Shown one piece after another: positions 34,235 to 41,640 of a stretch of DNA of 42,903 bases. Position numbers and translations under genes: made by a program. Source of the DNA: Limnohabitans sp. Rim8 (GTDB lineage: Bacteria > Pseudomonadota > Gammaproteobacteria > Burkholderiales > Burkholderiaceae_C); assembly GCA_945897795.1 (NCBI GenBank), contig CAMDFT010000017.1, forward strand, positions 1-42,903, in the 5' to 3' direction. Within the stretch, counting starts at the first letter, position 1; the number at the start of each line of letters is the position of its first letter. The notes below the pieces were generated by a model. The model was not told the origin of the DNA. It worked only from the letters and a program-made list of their open reading frames with translations, and did no database searches.

Positions 34235-35074
34235 GTGAAGATCGAACTCTCGGCCCTGGAGGCGCGGCACCCTGCCGCGCTGCCTGGCGCGCCAGCGGCC
34301 TTGCGGGCTTTGAACCTGCGCTTGAGTGCCGGTGAACAAGTGGCCATCATTGGCCCATCGGGCGCGGGCAAGACCACCTTGCTGCAGGTGCTGGCCTGTG
34401 CGCAGCGGCCCACCCAGGGCACGCTGCAGCTGTCGGACGTGAACCCTTGGACACAATCGGCTGGCGCGCTGCGCCGTTGGCGCGGCCAGTTGTTTCTGGC
34501 CCCGCAGGTTCCGCCGCTGCCGCCGCGCCAACGCGTGGTGACCTCGGTGTTGGCCGGGCGTTTGCCCAGCATGGGTTTGTGGTCCAGCTTGCGCTCGCTG
34601 TTTTATCCCACCGACATCCCGGCCGCTTACGAAGCGCTTGTGCATTTTGATTTGGGTGACAAATTGTTTGACCGCGTGGACCGCCTCTCGGGCGGTGAGC
34701 GTCAACGGGTGGGCCTGGCCCGTGCACTGCTGGCTCCGGCCAGCTTGTGGCTGATCGACGAGCCGCTGTCGGCGCTCGACCCCATGCGCGCCCGCATGGC
34801 CATGGCTGCTTTGGTGAGTCTGGCGGCTGAGCGCCAAGTGACGCTGGTGGCCACGCTGCACCAGGTCGACATGGCGCTGGCGCACTTCCCGCGCATCATT
34901 GGCCTGCGCGACGGGCAGCTGGTGTTTGACTTGCCTTCTGCACAGGTCAGCCCCGAGCGCTTGGCGCATTTGTACGACCAGTACGAGCACGAGTTGCGTG
35001 GCGAAGCCCCGCTCATGCCCTCACCAGAAGTCTCTTCAAGCCAATCCGCGCCTGCGGTGATGCACTGCCGTTGA
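34235..35074 (+). CDS. PhnC-like ABC transporter ATP-binding protein
   Basis: The 279-residue ATPase shows Walker A (GPSGAGKTTLL), signature LSGGERQRVGLARA, Walker B (LWLIDEPLSALD) and the switch histidine (ATLHQVDMAL). The LHQVDMA form is typical of PhnC. The start is a GTG at 34235, 19 bases after the binding-protein stop. The C-terminal tail beyond about residue 250 is unstructured and unlike family members. It powers the importer with the two permeases downstream. Confidence 0.9.
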   Translation: MKIELSALEARHPAALPGAPAALRALNLRLSAGEQVAIIGPSGAGKTTLLQVLACAQRPTQGTLQLSDVNPWTQSAGALRRWRGQLFLAPQVPPLPPRQRVVTSVLAGRLPSMGLWSSLRSLFYPTDIPAAYEALVHFDLGDKLFDRVDRLSGGERQRVGLARALLAPASLWLIDEPLSALDPMRARMAMAALVSLAAERQVTLVATLHQVDMALAHFPRIIGLRDGQLVFDLPSAQVSPERLAHLYDQYEHELRGEAPLMPSPEVSSSQSAPAVMHCR

Positions 35075-35102
35075 CGCTGTAGCTGGCTGCACCTGGTTCA
35101 AG

Positions 35103-35963
35103 ATGACCGCTTCTGTTTCACACCTGCCTACGCCCCGGCCTCGCCCGGATGCGCCTGCCCGCGACCCGGCCTTTTTCAAGCGGGTGTTTTGGCTGAGCCT
35201 GGCTTTGGTGCTGTTGTGGCCGCTGGGCGTGGCCACCGAGTTCCGTTTGTGGGTGCTGTGGGAGCCTGAAAACCGCAAAGTGACGGCGCAGTTCTTGTCC
35301 ACCTTTTGGCCGCTGATTTACAACGACGAGTTCATGGACATGGTGGTGCGTGAGACGTGGCGCACCGTGGCCATGGCCACCGCGGGCGTCACGCTGGCGC
35401 TGGTGCTGGCCATTCCCTTGAGTTTGTTGGCCACACGGGTTTTGTCGCTGTCGGCGTTGTCGGGTCGCATGGACCGTTGGCCTGCGGTGCTGCGTTGGCT
35501 GGTGCGGGCCACGCTGATTGTGCTGCGCAGCATCCCGGAGTTGATCTGGGCGCTGGTGTTTGTGCGTGTGGTGGGTTTGGGGCCCACGGCGGGCGTGCTG
35601 GCCATTGCCCTGACCTATGGCGGCATGTTGGGCAAGGTCTATGCCGAAATTCTGGAAAGCGGCGAGAGCCACGCCACCCAAAACCTGATGCGCAATGGCA
35701 GTGGCCGTCTGCAGGCCTTTGTCTACGCCTTGCTGCCCAGCCACGCGGCTGAGTTGGCCTCTTACACCGTGTACCGCTGGGAATGCGCGATCCGCTCGTC
35801 GGTGGTGCTGGGCTTTGTGGGCTCGGGGGGCTTGGGCCAGCAACTGGACAACTCGATGAAGATGTTCAACGGCGGTGAAGTGGCCACCATGCTGCTGGTG
35901 TTCATCGCGCTGGTGGCGCTGGCTGACCGCGTGAGCGCCTGGTTGCGAAAGGCACTGGCATGA
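35103..35963 (+). CDS. PhnE-like ABC transporter permease 1
   Basis: The 286-residue inner-membrane protein has a cytoplasmic N-terminal tail, several membrane helices, and the EAA-like region ESGESHATQNLMRNGSG with GFVGSGGLGQQL near the end, as in PhnE. It starts 28 bases after the ATPase stop and overlaps the second permease by ATGA. It forms one half of the transport channel. Confidence 0.88.
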   Translation: MTASVSHLPTPRPRPDAPARDPAFFKRVFWLSLALVLLWPLGVATEFRLWVLWEPENRKVTAQFLSTFWPLIYNDEFMDMVVRETWRTVAMATAGVTLALVLAIPLSLLATRVLSLSALSGRMDRWPAVLRWLVRATLIVLRSIPELIWALVFVRVVGLGPTAGVLAIALTYGGMLGKVYAEILESGESHATQNLMRNGSGRLQAFVYALLPSHAAELASYTVYRWECAIRSSVVLGFVGSGGLGQQLDNSMKMFNGGEVATMLLVFIALVALADRVSAWLRKALA

Positions 35964-36793
35964 AGTCCTTTTCACGCGAAGCGGCCAACCCCCCCTACAA
36001 ACTGCCGCCGCCGATCTTTGATGCCCGCTGCAAAGCGTGTTGGTTCACTTTGGCTTTGTTGGTCTTGGTGGTGGCCAGTTTTGTCTCGCTCGATTTGGAC
36101 TGGGCGTCTTTTGCGTCCATGGAAGCGGCGCGCAGCATGGGCCGCTTTGTGGCGGAGTTTTTCCCGCCCGATTTGTCGCCCGTGTTCGTGAACAAAGTGG
36201 TTTGGGCCGCTTGGGAAACTTTGGCCATGTCGGCCTTGGGCACCGCCATCGCGGCATTACTGGGCCTGGCGTTGGCCGTGCCCGCCAGCCGCATGTCCAC
36301 GCAAGACACGGCCTGGCTGCGCAGCCCCACGCGCTGGTTGCTCAATGCCCTGCGCGCCATTCCTGAATTGGTGTGGGCCGCGTTGCTCTTGATCTCGGCC
36401 GGTCTCGGGCCCATGGCCGGGACTTTGGCGCTGGCCCTGCACACCACGGGCGTGCTGGGCCGACTGTTTGCAGAGGCGATGGAGAACATCCCCACCGGCC
36501 CCGGCGACGCCTTGCGCACCCAGGGCGTGGGGCCGCTGCGTGTGTTCTTTTATGCCACCTTGCCCCAGGTCTTGCCGCAGCTCATGAGTTACACGCTGTA
36601 CCGCTGGGAAAACAACATCCGCGCCGCCGCCGTGCTGGGCGTGGTGGGCGCGGGGGGCTTGGGCCAATTGCTGTCCTTCCACATGGGCCTGTTCCACATG
36701 AACAAAACGGCCACCATCTTGGCGGCCATGCTGCTCATGGTGGCCTGTGTGGATGCGCTGAGCTTTGCAGCCCGGCGCTGGTTGACGCGCTGA
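35960..36793 (+). CDS. PhnE-like ABC transporter permease 2
   Basis: The 277-residue inner-membrane protein is a paralogue of the gene before it: NALRAIPELVWAALLLISAG, EAMENIPTGPGDALRTQGVG and VGAGGLGQLL. Two PhnE-type permeases form a heterodimer in this transporter class. Its start overlaps the first permease's stop. It ends 11 bases from the convergent LysE/ArgO gene, with no clear terminator between. Confidence 0.88.
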   Translation: MKSFSREAANPPYKLPPPIFDARCKACWFTLALLVLVVASFVSLDLDWASFASMEAARSMGRFVAEFFPPDLSPVFVNKVVWAAWETLAMSALGTAIAALLGLALAVPASRMSTQDTAWLRSPTRWLLNALRAIPELVWAALLLISAGLGPMAGTLALALHTTGVLGRLFAEAMENIPTGPGDALRTQGVGPLRVFFYATLPQVLPQLMSYTLYRWENNIRAAAVLGVVGAGGLGQLLSFHMGLFHMNKTATILAAMLLMVACVDALSFAARRWLTR

Positions 36794-36804
36794 GGCGCTT
36801 GCCC

Positions 36805-37467
36805 TCAAACCAGACTGAAGCTCAACCACACCACGGTGCCCCACATCATCAAGGCCACACCCGCATCGAGTGCGCGCCAAACATGCAGCGAGTTCAGACG
36901 CCGACCCAGCCAAAAGGCGGCCACGCCCAAACTCAGGAACCACAGCAAAGAGCCAGCGGCTGCGCCCAGGCCAAATGTGGTGCTGCCTTGCCCATAGGCC
37001 AGCGAAGCGGTGCCGATCAACACCGCTGTGTCCAGCCAGGCATGCGGGTTGAGCCATGAAAACGCCAGCGCCGACAGCAAGGCCTGACGGCGAGTTACGG
37101 GGGCTGCCTGCACACGCCCTGCGGGTGTCGCGGCCCCAGCGTGGGCCTCTTCGGGCTGGTTCAACACCAAGGCTGTGGGCTTTAAAAACCGCTGAAATGC
37201 TTGCCAACCGTACACGGTCAAAAACAGCATGCCCGCACCGACCAAGGCACCGTGCAATTTGTCAGACAAGCCGCCAAGCTGCGCCAGGCTGAGAACGCCC
37301 AGACCAATCAGCGCGATGTCGGCCACCGCGCACACCGCCACCGTCAACCACAGGTGCTGGCGCTGCAGGCCCATGCGCAACACATGGGCGTTTTGCAGGC
37401 CGATGGCCATGATCAAGGAGATGCTGAGCACCATGCCGGCGGTGAAAGTGGGAAGGCTCAAAACCAT
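36805..37467 (-). CDS. argO: LysE/ArgO-family amino-acid exporter
   Basis: The 220-residue inner-membrane protein has about six helices and the family motifs GMVLSISLIMAIGLQNAHVLRMG at the N terminus and SWLNPHAWLDT in the middle. LysE and ArgO export basic amino acids (lysine, arginine) when they build up. A charged loop at about 105-130 is poorly conserved. The gene is divergent from an ArgP/LysG-type regulator, the standard arrangement for this exporter. The symbol is by family; the actual substrate is not shown. Confidence 0.9.
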   Translation of the reverse strand: MVLSLPTFTAGMVLSISLIMAIGLQNAHVLRMGLQRQHLWLTVAVCAVADIALIGLGVLSLAQLGGLSDKLHGALVGAGMLFLTVYGWQAFQRFLKPTALVLNQPEEAHAGAATPAGRVQAAPVTRRQALLSALAFSWLNPHAWLDTAVLIGTASLAYGQGSTTFGLGAAAGSLLWFLSLGVAAFWLGRRLNSLHVWRALDAGVALMMWGTVVWLSFSLV

Positions 37468-37520
37468 GAAAAATCTCCTGAGGGGCGGCTGCGAATGGGC
37501 TGGAGTGTGCGCCAGAAAGG

Positions 37521-37534
37521 CATTTAATTAAATG
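37521..37534. promoter_or_regulatory. Perfect 14-bp palindrome in the argO-argP intergenic region
   Basis: CATTTAATTAAATG is a perfect palindrome in an AT-rich 111-base gap between the divergent exporter and regulator genes. It may be a binding site for the ArgP-like protein or hold a -10 element. Confidence 0.5.
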
Positions 37535-37556
37535 ATGTTGAATTAAACTCACATCA
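37533..37556. promoter_or_regulatory. Interrupted dyad TGATGT-N12-ACATCA (LysR-type site)
   Basis: Six-base perfect arms at 37533-37538 and 37551-37556 are separated by 12 bases, the spacing of LysR recognition sites (T-N11-A type). The dyad lies 22 bases before the argP start and overlaps the adjacent palindrome by two bases. It is a likely operator for exporter activation and autoregulation. Confidence 0.55.
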
Positions 37557-37578
37557 CTCAATATTTTTTAAACCCAAC

Positions 37579-38499
37579 ATGCTCGACGCCCGTCAACTGG
37601 AAGCCCTGGCCGCCGTGGTCGAACACGGCGGCTTTGGCGCGGCGGCGCAGGCTTTGTCCATCACGCTGGCGGCGGTGTCTTTGCGCATCAAGGCACTCGA
37701 AGAAAGCCTGGGCCAGCGTTTGCTGGTGCGTGGCAAGCAGGTGCGGGCCACCCCCGCCGGACAGGCCTTGCTGGCCCACATCAAGCAAGTGCGCATGATG
37801 GAAGCCGATGTGCTGGGCGGGCTGCAAGGCACGTCCACCCACAGTGGGGCACGCAAGGCGGTGAGCTGGCAGTCGCTCAGCGTGGCCATCAACGCCGATT
37901 CGGTTCACAGCTGGTTTTTGCCGGGCGTGGCCGCGATGCTGCTGCGCCACCATGTGCTGCTCGACATCATGATCGACGACCAGGACCACACGCACGACGC
38001 GCTCAAAAGCGGCGATGTGATGGGCTGCGTGACCATCCTGGCCGAACCGATGCGCGGCTGCGTGGCCGAGCCCTTGGGGCTCATGCGTTACCGCTGTGTG
38101 GCCGCCCCTGCGGTGCTCAAGCGCTGTCGCACCAGCGCCGGGGCGGTGTCGGTGCACAAACTGCTGACGCAACCGGCCGTGATTTTTAACCGCAAGGACG
38201 CCTTGCAAGACACATTTTTGGCCCAGCACTTTGGTCTGCAGCAGCCCCATTACCCACGCCACTTTGCCCCGGCGGTCGAGGCCTTCGAGACGGCAATCGA
38301 ACTGGGCCTGGGCTGGGGCATGGTGCCTGAGCAGCACCTGGCCCAACGGCCGACGCTGCAAGATCTGTTGCCCGGTGCTACGGTGGATGTGGCCCTGTAT
38401 TGGCAGCACTGGGCACGCGAGGCCCCGTCAGCTCAGCGCCTGACCGAAGCCGTCAAAGCCGCTGCGCGTTTGCATTTGCGGCAGGCGGCGGCGGTATGA
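37579..38499 (+). CDS. argP: ArgP/LysG-type LysR-family regulator
   Basis: The 306-residue protein has a winged helix at about 4-60 (LEALAAVVEHGGFGAAAQAL and SLRIKALEESLGQRLLVRG) typical of the ArgP/LysG group, then a substrate-binding domain with ISTHSGARKAVSWQ-like linker and NADSVHSWFLPGVA, a hallmark of the group. These regulators sense lysine, arginine or histidine and activate the exporter gene beside them. Confidence 0.92.
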   Translation: MLDARQLEALAAVVEHGGFGAAAQALSITLAAVSLRIKALEESLGQRLLVRGKQVRATPAGQALLAHIKQVRMMEADVLGGLQGTSTHSGARKAVSWQSLSVAINADSVHSWFLPGVAAMLLRHHVLLDIMIDDQDHTHDALKSGDVMGCVTILAEPMRGCVAEPLGLMRYRCVAAPAVLKRCRTSAGAVSVHKLLTQPAVIFNRKDALQDTFLAQHFGLQQPHYPRHFAPAVEAFETAIELGLGWGMVPEQHLAQRPTLQDLLPGATVDVALYWQHWAREAPSAQRLTEAVKAAARLHLRQAAAV

Positions 38500-38538
38500 A
38501 CACAATGGACTAGCCGTGCCACGCACCCAGCGGCTGAC

Positions 38539-38934
38539 CTATACAGCCCGGTGTGTGCCCGCTTTGCTGGCCCGCTTGTCGAAGGTCAACACAGCCTCGC
38601 AACCCAAGGACTGCATTTGCGCCCCGATCAGGTGGTCTGCGAAGTCCCCGCCCTGGTTTTGCCAGGCTTTGGCAGCCGTCAGCAAGACCGGCATGGCTTC
38701 GAAGCGCAGGCCTGGAAAACCAAGCAGGGCCGCCAAAGTGGACTGACATTGCACCTGTGAAAAAGCGTAGAGCCCCTTCAGAACCCACATCACTTCGCAC
38801 ACCACAATGTGCCCGACCATGGATTCCCGGCCTGCATTCAGCTCGGCGTCCAAGGCTTGCTGCGCGCGCAGGGCTTGCTTGGGCTCGTCGTTGGTGATCA
38901 GGCGAACGAGGACGTTGGTGTCGACGGCCAGCAT
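38539..38934 (-). CDS. vapC: VapC-like PIN-domain ribonuclease toxin
   Basis: The 131-residue product has the PIN active-site acids: D5 (AVDTNVLVR), E47 (VVCEVMWVL), D97/D100 (GGDFADHLIG) and D119 (LTFDKRA). VapC toxins cut tRNA or rRNA. ATG at 38934 is chosen because it follows the antitoxin stop by one base (TGAGATG). An upstream start would overlap the antitoxin more and add residues not in the family. Confidence 0.9.
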   Translation of the reverse strand: MLAVDTNVLVRLITNDEPKQALRAQQALDAELNAGRESMVGHIVVCEVMWVLKGLYAFSQVQCQSTLAALLGFPGLRFEAMPVLLTAAKAWQNQGGDFADHLIGAQMQSLGCEAVLTFDKRASKAGTHRAV

Positions 38935-38935
38935 C

Positions 38936-39205
38936 TCAAGGCTTGCGGGTTTTGCGTGCAAGCAAAGGCGTGCCGCTGGCCTGCGCTTCGATGGCCTGCT
39001 TCATTTCTTCGACCGTGTGCGCCTTGGCAGGCGCTGGCAGCAAGCCGCGCAAGCTGGCAAAGGAGGCCTTGGAAGCTTTGCTCACCACGATTTGCCCATT
39101 GGCCTGTGGCACAAATGCCACCTTGTCGCCGGGCTCGAGTTGAAGCATCTGGCGAACATCTTTGGGCAGCGTGATTTGCGCTTTGCTGGTCAAGGTGGCG
39201 AGCAT
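38936..39205 (-). CDS. vapB: AbrB/MazE-type antitoxin
   Basis: The 89-residue protein begins with a swapped-hairpin AbrB DNA-binding domain (TLTSKAQITLPKDVRQML, about 4-21; EPGDKVAF) and has a toxin-binding tail. It should bind both the toxin and its own operator. A palindrome and a ribosome-binding site lie directly upstream. It is the first gene of the pair, as usual. Confidence 0.9.
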   Translation of the reverse strand: MLATLTSKAQITLPKDVRQMLQLEPGDKVAFVPQANGQIVVSKASKASFASLRGLLPAPAKAHTVEEMKQAIEAQASGTPLLARKTRKP

Positions 39206-39210
39206 GATTT

Positions 39211-39232
39211 TTCCTTACGATACGGTAAGGAA
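39211..39232 (-). promoter_or_regulatory. Operator palindrome upstream of vapBC
   Basis: TTCCTTAC (39211-39218) and GTAAGGAA (39225-39232) are perfect 8-base arms around a 6-base centre. On the minus strand the proximal arm contains the ribosome-binding site (AAGGAA), a few bases before the antitoxin ATG. An antitoxin dimer bound here would block transcription and mask translation initiation. Confidence 0.7.
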
Positions 39233-39303
39233 GAATAGCCATCCAGCACCGATCGGTCAAGCCTGTACGGTTGAGGTGTAAGGCTGGGGTCTGGCTTTCA
39301 TCC

Positions 39304-39471
39304 TCACTTCGCCATCGAGCAATGGCCTCCAATGCTCGCTTGGCCGGAGCCTGCCGCGATCAGCGGCGGTTCGTTGCGCAGGTCCACCGGAGCCGAGACC
39401 ATGAAGTCCCAGCTCAAAAAGGCAGCCAGACCGAGCCAGAAAACCGCTTGCAGTTGGTGTGTGTTGCTCAT
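39304..39471 (-). CDS. Small single-helix membrane protein beside the YeeE/YedE transporter
   Basis: This 55-residue protein has one hydrophobic segment (QAVFWLGLAAFLSWDFMV, about 8-25) and ends in GGHCSMAK with one cysteine. A strong AAGGAG site lies 5 bases before the ATG at 39471, within the end of the transporter gene, so it is coupled to it by 10 bases. I do not recognise a family. It may be a small subunit of the transporter or help receive sulfur or selenium at the cysteine. Confidence 0.6.
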   Translation of the reverse strand: MSNTHQLQAVFWLGLAAFLSWDFMVSAPVDLRNEPPLIAAGSGQASIGGHCSMAK

Positions 39472-39481
39472 GCGGTCTCCT

Positions 39482-40555
39482 TCAAAATTGGTAATGGCGG
39501 CGCACGCGCACACCGATCAACGTGCCTGCAAAGGCCAGAGGCACCCAGATCCAGCCGTGCAGGCTGCCGGTGGAAATGCCGCTGAGCATGGCGCCGATGT
39601 TGCAGCCAAAGGCCAGGCGCGAGCTGTAGCCCATGACAAAACCGGCGATCAGGCCAATCACCCATTGCTGGGTGGTCAAAGGCGTGCTGTTGGAGGCGGC
39701 TTTGGCCGAAACCCACAGCGCACCGCCCAGGATGCCGATGTTGGTGATGGTGGTCACGTCCATGAACACGGTTTGGGTCAGGCGTTGTGCGTTGCCCGCC
39801 TGGCCCCAAAAGGCATTGGCCGTGGGGTCAAAAGCGCCCAGCGCCACCGACACCTTGGCGGCCCACAGGCCAAAGCCGTACACCACGCCCCAGGGTTGGC
39901 CTGCCAGCAGCAAGTTGAGTGTGGCCAGCACCGCCAGCGCCACGGCACCCCAGAGCCAGCGTTTGTCCAGCCAGGTTTGGCCCGCGCCCACCCACAGGCG
40001 CACCGCCACCAGCACGGCGGCCAGCAAAGCCAGCGTCAGGGCCAGCGCGCCGCCTGTGCCGTATTCGGCTGAAAAACTGACCGGGGCCATTTGACCCAGC
40101 GACAGCCAGCTGTCCAGGTGCACCGAGCCCAAAAAACTGCCCAAGGCAAACAGCGGCAAGATGCCCATGTTCAGCGGCACGCCCAAGCCGGCTTTGTACA
40201 AAGTGCCCGAGCCGCAGCCGTCCGCAATTTGCATGGTCAGCCCGAACACGAACGCGCCCAGTAGCAGGCTCACGCTGGGTGGCCCCAAAGCGGCTTGCAA
40301 TTCAGAAAACTGCCCCAGCAGCGGCAGCGCCGCCAAGCTGGCCAGCGCCAGCAGCAGCACCTGCCCGGCCACACCTTGCGGGTTGCGCTGCTCAATGAGT
40401 TGACGCCATCCCGTGGTGAAACCAAATCGGGCTCCGGCCAAAGCCGCGCCCATGCCCACGCCGACCAGCATCAGCACCGCCTGGCGGATGGACACGGACA
40501 GCGCCAAAAAGATGAAAAAGGCGGCCAGCAAGGCCGCCAAAGGAAGGCGTTTCAT
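39482..40555 (-). CDS. YeeE/YedE-family transporter (thiosulfate or related chalcogen uptake, TsuA-like)
   Basis: The 357-residue inner-membrane protein has about ten helices and the family cysteine motifs: ADGCGSGTLYKAG (C114) and LAFGCNIGAMLSG near the C terminus, with GARFGFTTGW at 41-50. TsuA relatives move thiosulfate through cysteine relays; YedE relatives have been proposed to bring in selenium. It follows the exported rhodanese gene by 9 bases and precedes the small membrane protein. Thiosulfate is the first guess, but the selenium genes in the window make a selenium role worth testing. Confidence 0.87.
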   Translation of the reverse strand: MKRLPLAALLAAFFIFLALSVSIRQAVLMLVGVGMGAALAGARFGFTTGWRQLIEQRNPQGVAGQVLLLALASLAALPLLGQFSELQAALGPPSVSLLLGAFVFGLTMQIADGCGSGTLYKAGLGVPLNMGILPLFALGSFLGSVHLDSWLSLGQMAPVSFSAEYGTGGALALTLALLAAVLVAVRLWVGAGQTWLDKRWLWGAVALAVLATLNLLLAGQPWGVVYGFGLWAAKVSVALGAFDPTANAFWGQAGNAQRLTQTVFMDVTTITNIGILGGALWVSAKAASNSTPLTTQQWVIGLIAGFVMGYSSRLAFGCNIGAMLSGISTGSLHGWIWVPLAFAGTLIGVRVRRHYQF

Positions 40556-40564
40556 GAACTGAAC

Positions 40565-41515
40565 TTATTTGAAAGTTTTTTCCGCCCAGAACTTGGCGTC
40601 GATCAAGAGCTGCTTGGGGCGGCTGGGCACGTTGGCCATGGGCAGACCGCTGGGGTCTTTGGACCACTCGACCATCGAGCCGGCGTAGAGCTTCACGTTT
40701 TTCTGGCCCAGCACTTCTGACATGGCAAACCAGTTGGTCGCGGCCCAGTGGCCGGTGTTGCAAAACGACACGGTCTCTTTGGCCGGGTCGATGGCGCTGG
40801 TGGCGGCCACTTTTTGGGCCTGCTCGGCGCTCACAAAGGTGGAGGTGCCGGGGGCAAACCATTTGTCGTGCTCCACGTTCACCGCGCCCTGCAAGGTGCC
40901 GGGCACGCTGGCCGCCACGTGGCGGGTGTCGCCCTTGAAGAAATCCGCCGGGCGGGCGTCGATCAGGGCAGCATCGCCCGACTTCACGCGGGCGACCAGC
41001 TCTTCTTTGGTGGCGACCAGACTCTTGTCGATTTGCGGCTGAAAGTTGCTGGCTGCCACTTTCACGGCCGCGTTGTTTTGCGGCAGGCCCGCCGTGGTCC
41101 AGCCCTTGACGCCGCCGTTGAGCACCGACAGGTCTTTCAGGCCCAGCACCTTGAGCGTCCAGTAGACGCGTGCCGATGCGCCGAAGTCGGTGGCATCGGC
41201 ACCGCTGGACACAATCACCGCATGGGTGCTGGGGGACAGGCCCAGGCTTTGCACCAGGGTGGTCAGCTTGGGCAGTCCAGGCAACTCGCCGGGGTTGTTG
41301 GCCGGACCGCGCCAGGTGCCATAGGGCGCATTCAGTGCGCCGGGGATGTGGTTGGCCGCGTACGACTTGGGGTCGCGGATGTCGATCACGCGCACGTTGG
41401 CGTCCGACAATTTGGCCTGCAATTCGGAAGGGCTGAGCAGGGGTTGAGTGGCCAGAGCGCTGGCGCTGAAGCTGGCGGCCGTCAAGGCCAAAACCAAAGC
41501 AGATAAGTGTTTCAT
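40565..41515 (-). CDS. Periplasmic tandem-rhodanese sulfurtransferase
   Basis: The 316-residue protein has a Sec signal peptide (ends near 22) and two rhodanese domains. The C-terminal one holds the catalytic C252 in the loop CNTGHWA; the N-terminal one lacks a cysteine (IVSSGADATDFGAS) and is probably structural. Such enzymes move sulfane sulfur from thiosulfate to a thiol acceptor, or cyanide detoxification products. ATG at 41515 is chosen since it starts the signal peptide; a longer frame adds 9 residues. It is co-transcribed with the transporter. Confidence 0.9.
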   Translation of the reverse strand: MKHLSALVLALTAASFSASALATQPLLSPSELQAKLSDANVRVIDIRDPKSYAANHIPGALNAPYGTWRGPANNPGELPGLPKLTTLVQSLGLSPSTHAVIVSSGADATDFGASARVYWTLKVLGLKDLSVLNGGVKGWTTAGLPQNNAAVKVAASNFQPQIDKSLVATKEELVARVKSGDAALIDARPADFFKGDTRHVAASVPGTLQGAVNVEHDKWFAPGTSTFVSAEQAQKVAATSAIDPAKETVSFCNTGHWAATNWFAMSEVLGQKNVKLYAGSMVEWSKDPSGLPMANVPSRPKQLLIDAKFWAEKTFK

Positions 41516-41640
41516 GGGTCGTTTCCAGAAGGAGATGAGCAAAAGATGGCCAGATTGTGGTCAGCCCCTTCAGACATTGGAACGATTTTTTAGTTAGTTA
41601 TATATGTTCTTGAAGATATAAGGCCATCCGGATGCACGGT

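Noticed and set aside
32953..34572. A 539-codon open frame on the minus strand
   Set aside because: It lies across the LysR gene end, the binding-protein gene and the ATPase gene, all well supported. Its composition is low-complexity.
33346..36793. Phosphonate utilisation system
   Set aside because: The transporter is Phn-like, but no C-P lyase, phnX, phnWY or ptxD gene is present nearby. It is described instead as a probable oxyanion importer.
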